DNA of 6,615 nt from Terriglobales bacterium (GTDB lineage Bacteria; Acidobacteriota; Terriglobia; Terriglobales; Acidobacteriaceae), in assembly GCA_015655365.1 (NCBI GenBank), contig JAATFE010000441.1, forward strand, positions 1-6,615, written 5' to 3'. Shown piece after piece: positions 4,943 through 6,615 of this stretch. Both the position numbers and the translations under genes were made by a program. Position 1 is the first letter of the stretch. Each line of letters opens with the position of its first letter. The notes below the pieces were generated by a model, which saw only the letters and a list, made by a program, of their open reading frames with translations, did not search any database and had not been told where the DNA came from.

Positions 4943-6615
4943 AGCTTCTTTTTGCCGGGATTCTGGCTGTGGCTGCTGCGGGTGCGGCGGTTTCACCTTC
5001 GGTTGCGCAAACCAGCACGGCCCCGCTGCCCGTTCCGCGGCAAGCGGCCCCGGCAAAAGCCCAGGAACCCGGCGGCAAGGTCGTCTTTTCGCGCTCCACG
5101 GACGAGAACGGCCAAACTTCCACCACCGTTGGACCATCCGCGGCGCGGCCAAATATCCAGATGGCCAGTGCGCCCACTGCCGAGGATGCCGACCGGCAGG
5201 CTGTTACTTTTACCAACTTCGATATGGACGTGCGCCTGCACTCAGCCGCCCAGCAGATCGCGGTGCGGGCGCTGGTCGCGGTGCGCAACGACGGCAAAAC
5301 TCCACTGGCGTGCATTCCACTGCAAATCTCTTCTTCGCTCAGCTGGGAGCGGGTTCGCTTGAACGGCAAAGACGTTGCTTTTCAGGTGGCAACGCTCAAC
5401 TCCGACAGCGACCACACCGGCCAGTTGCACGAGGCGGCCATTCCCCTGGCCCAGCCCTTGGCTCCCGGCGCGAGCCTTCAACTCGACGTGACCTACTCCG
5501 GCGTCGTTGCCCCGTCCGCTCAGCGCCTGCTGGCCATCGGGACTCCCGAAGATGTGGCCTTGCACTCCGACTGGGACCGGATCGGCGTGTCCTTCACCGG
5601 CCTGCGCGGCTTTGGCAACGTGGTCTGGTATCCGGCTGCCAGCGTGCCCGTGATTCTGGGCGACGGCGCGCGCGTTTTCGACGAGATCGGCGAACACAAG
5701 GAGCGCATGGCCGGGGCCAGCTTCCGCCTGCGGCTCACGGTGGAGTTTCCGCACGGGCAAGCGCCCACCGTGGCTCTGATCAACGGCCATCCGGCGGCGC
5801 TTTCCGTTACCGAGTCGGGCGCGCTGGACCAGACCCAGGAAGTGGCCGGAGTGGCCACCGCCAACCTGGATGGCTCGACCCTCGGCTTTGAAGCGCCCAG
5901 CCTGTTTGTAGCTATTCGTACCCCGCACCCGGCCACCAATGCGACCATTTGGACTTTGCCCGAGGACGATGCGGCGGTGAAGGACTGGGCCGCGGCGGCC
6001 ACTGCCGTTACACCCTTTCTGCAAGGCTGGCTGGGCCAGCGCCCTCGCTCGCAGCTCACCTTGCTGGACCTGCCCGACCCGCAGGACATGCCATACGAAA
6101 CCGGCTCGATGCTGGTTACCTCCATTCGCCGGGCCACGCCGGATCAGTTGGACGGCATTTTGGCCCACGCTCTCACGCACGCCTGGATGCGGTCGCCTCA
6201 CGCCTGGCTGAGCGAGGGAGTGGCGCACTTCATTGGGACCCTGTGGGTTGAAAAGCAGCGCGGACGCGATCAAGCTTTGGGCACGCTGGAAGCTGCGCGC
6301 ACCGCACTGGCCCTGGCCGAGCCGGAAAGCCCCGGCCAAAGCGCAGGCCAGCCGCTGGCCACGGCCACTTCCCCGGTCTTCTACCGCACCAAGGCGGCGT
6401 ATGTGCTGTGGATGCTGCGGGATGTAGTGGGAGATTCGACGCTTTCCGCGGCGCTGCGCGCCTACGATCCGACCACCGACCTGCCCGCTCGGGACACAGG
6501 CACGGGGTTCGGCAAAGACGCCGGCCGCAGCTCGTTCGAGAAGCTGCTGGAGCAGGCCGGAACCCGCGCCGATCTCTCGCGATTTTTTGCCGATTGGGTG
6601 GACACGGACAAGGGC
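4939..6615 (+). CDS. Secreted M1 / peptidase-MA-like protein lacking the catalytic Glu, 3' end outside window
   Basis: The frame is open from ATG 4939 to the window end (559 codons, no stop), starting inside the rlmB stop (ATGA); AAAGG lies nine bases upstream. Residues 1-23 form a Sec signal peptide (MKLLFAGILAVAAAG, cleavage likely at SVA-Q, 23/24). A Pro/Ala/Thr-rich linker runs to about 87. Residues 89-190 resemble the N-terminal beta domain of M1 aminopeptidases (VTFTNFDMDVRL; later DHTGQLHEAAIPL). The metal-site region is at 409-432: AHALTHAW and WLSEGVAHFIG. By family comparison H410, H414 and E426 would be the zinc ligands, but the catalytic glutamate position (411) is alanine. Eleven residues separate H414 from E426, against eighteen in M1, closer to peptidase-MA-like proteins. 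It should be exported to the periplasm or outer face. It is either an inactive pseudo-peptidase that binds metal or peptide, or an enzyme with changed chemistry. Link to rRNA methylation is probably only positional. Confidence 0.82.
   Translation, partial: MKLLFAGILAVAAAGAAVSPSVAQTSTAPLPVPRQAAPAKAQEPGGKVVFSRSTDENGQTSTTVGPSAARPNIQMASAPTAEDADRQAVTFTNFDMDVRLHSAAQQIAVRALVAVRNDGKTPLACIPLQISSSLSWERVRLNGKDVAFQVATLNSDSDHTGQLHEAAIPLAQPLAPGASLQLDVTYSGVVAPSAQRLLAIGTPEDVALHSDWDRIGVSFTGLRGFGNVVWYPAASVPVILGDGARVFDEIGEHKERMAGASFRLRLTVEFPHGQAPTVALINGHPAALSVTESGALDQTQEVAGVATANLDGSTLGFEAPSLFVAIRTPHPATNATIWTLPEDDAAVKDWAAAATAVTPFLQGWLGQRPRSQLTLLDLPDPQDMPYETGSMLVTSIRRATPDQLDGILAHALTHAWMRSPHAWLSEGVAHFIGTLWVEKQRGRDQALGTLEAARTALALAEPESPGQSAGQPLATATSPVFYRTKAAYVLWMLRDVVGDSTLSAALRAYDPTTDLPARDTGTGFGKDAGRSSFEKLLEQAGTRADLSRFFADWVDTDKG

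Noticed and set aside
5242..6339. 365-codon antisense open frame opposite the peptidase-like gene
   Set aside because: It has no recognisable domain, and the opposite strand has a signal peptide and family motifs over the same bases. Long antisense frames are common in GC-rich coding DNA.

Overview
The window reads as a chromosomal segment of a GC-rich, free-living bacterium. It most resembles Acidobacteriota (Terriglobia-type). That assignment is an inference from two things: the short hairpins of the form GGCACGAC-TAAA-GTCGTGCC and GGGC-TAAA-GCCC at 2555-2703, which I associate with acidobacterial intergenic regions, and the overall look of the hypothetical proteins. No rRNA or other phylogenetic marker is present to confirm it. 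I see no CRISPR array, tRNA, rRNA, phage gene or transposase.

Layout. (1) 1-978, plus strand: the last 17 codons of the tRNA-modification GTPase gene mnmE; then, one base later, a possible 36-codon Trp-rich membrane microprotein ORF; then, through an ATGA overlap, an FAD-dependent ferredoxin/flavodoxin-NADP reductase-like gene. (2) 1016-2477, minus strand, convergent with the first block: a membrane-anchored double zinc-ribbon protein, followed by a LytTR-family response regulator with its own near-consensus sigma-70 promoter. No sensor kinase is present. (3) 2478-2835: a non-coding stretch with two tandem copies of a bipartite REP-like hairpin element about 92 bp apart. (4) 2836-3857, minus strand: an ECF sigma factor gene overlapping, by GTGA, a small two-helix membrane protein that is a candidate anti-sigma or accessory factor. 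(5) 3858-4114: a divergent intergenic region with an imperfect direct repeat, a small hairpin and a possible leaderless promoter. (6) 4115-6615, plus strand: an RlmB/TrmH-type rRNA 2'-O-methyltransferase gene overlapping, by ATGA, a secreted gluzincin-like (M1 / peptidase-MA-like) protein that runs off the window. Its zinc motif reads HALTH instead of HExxH, so it lacks the catalytic glutamate.

The genes form several short transcription units rather than one pathway: translation-related enzymes (MnmE, RlmB) with tightly linked passengers, and two regulatory modules (LytTR regulator plus zinc-ribbon protein; ECF sigma plus membrane partner). The features most worth following up are the microprotein ORF, the HALTH pseudo-peptidase, the unconventional sigma partner and the tandem REP-like pair. 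I do not see clear evidence of a large undescribed system.
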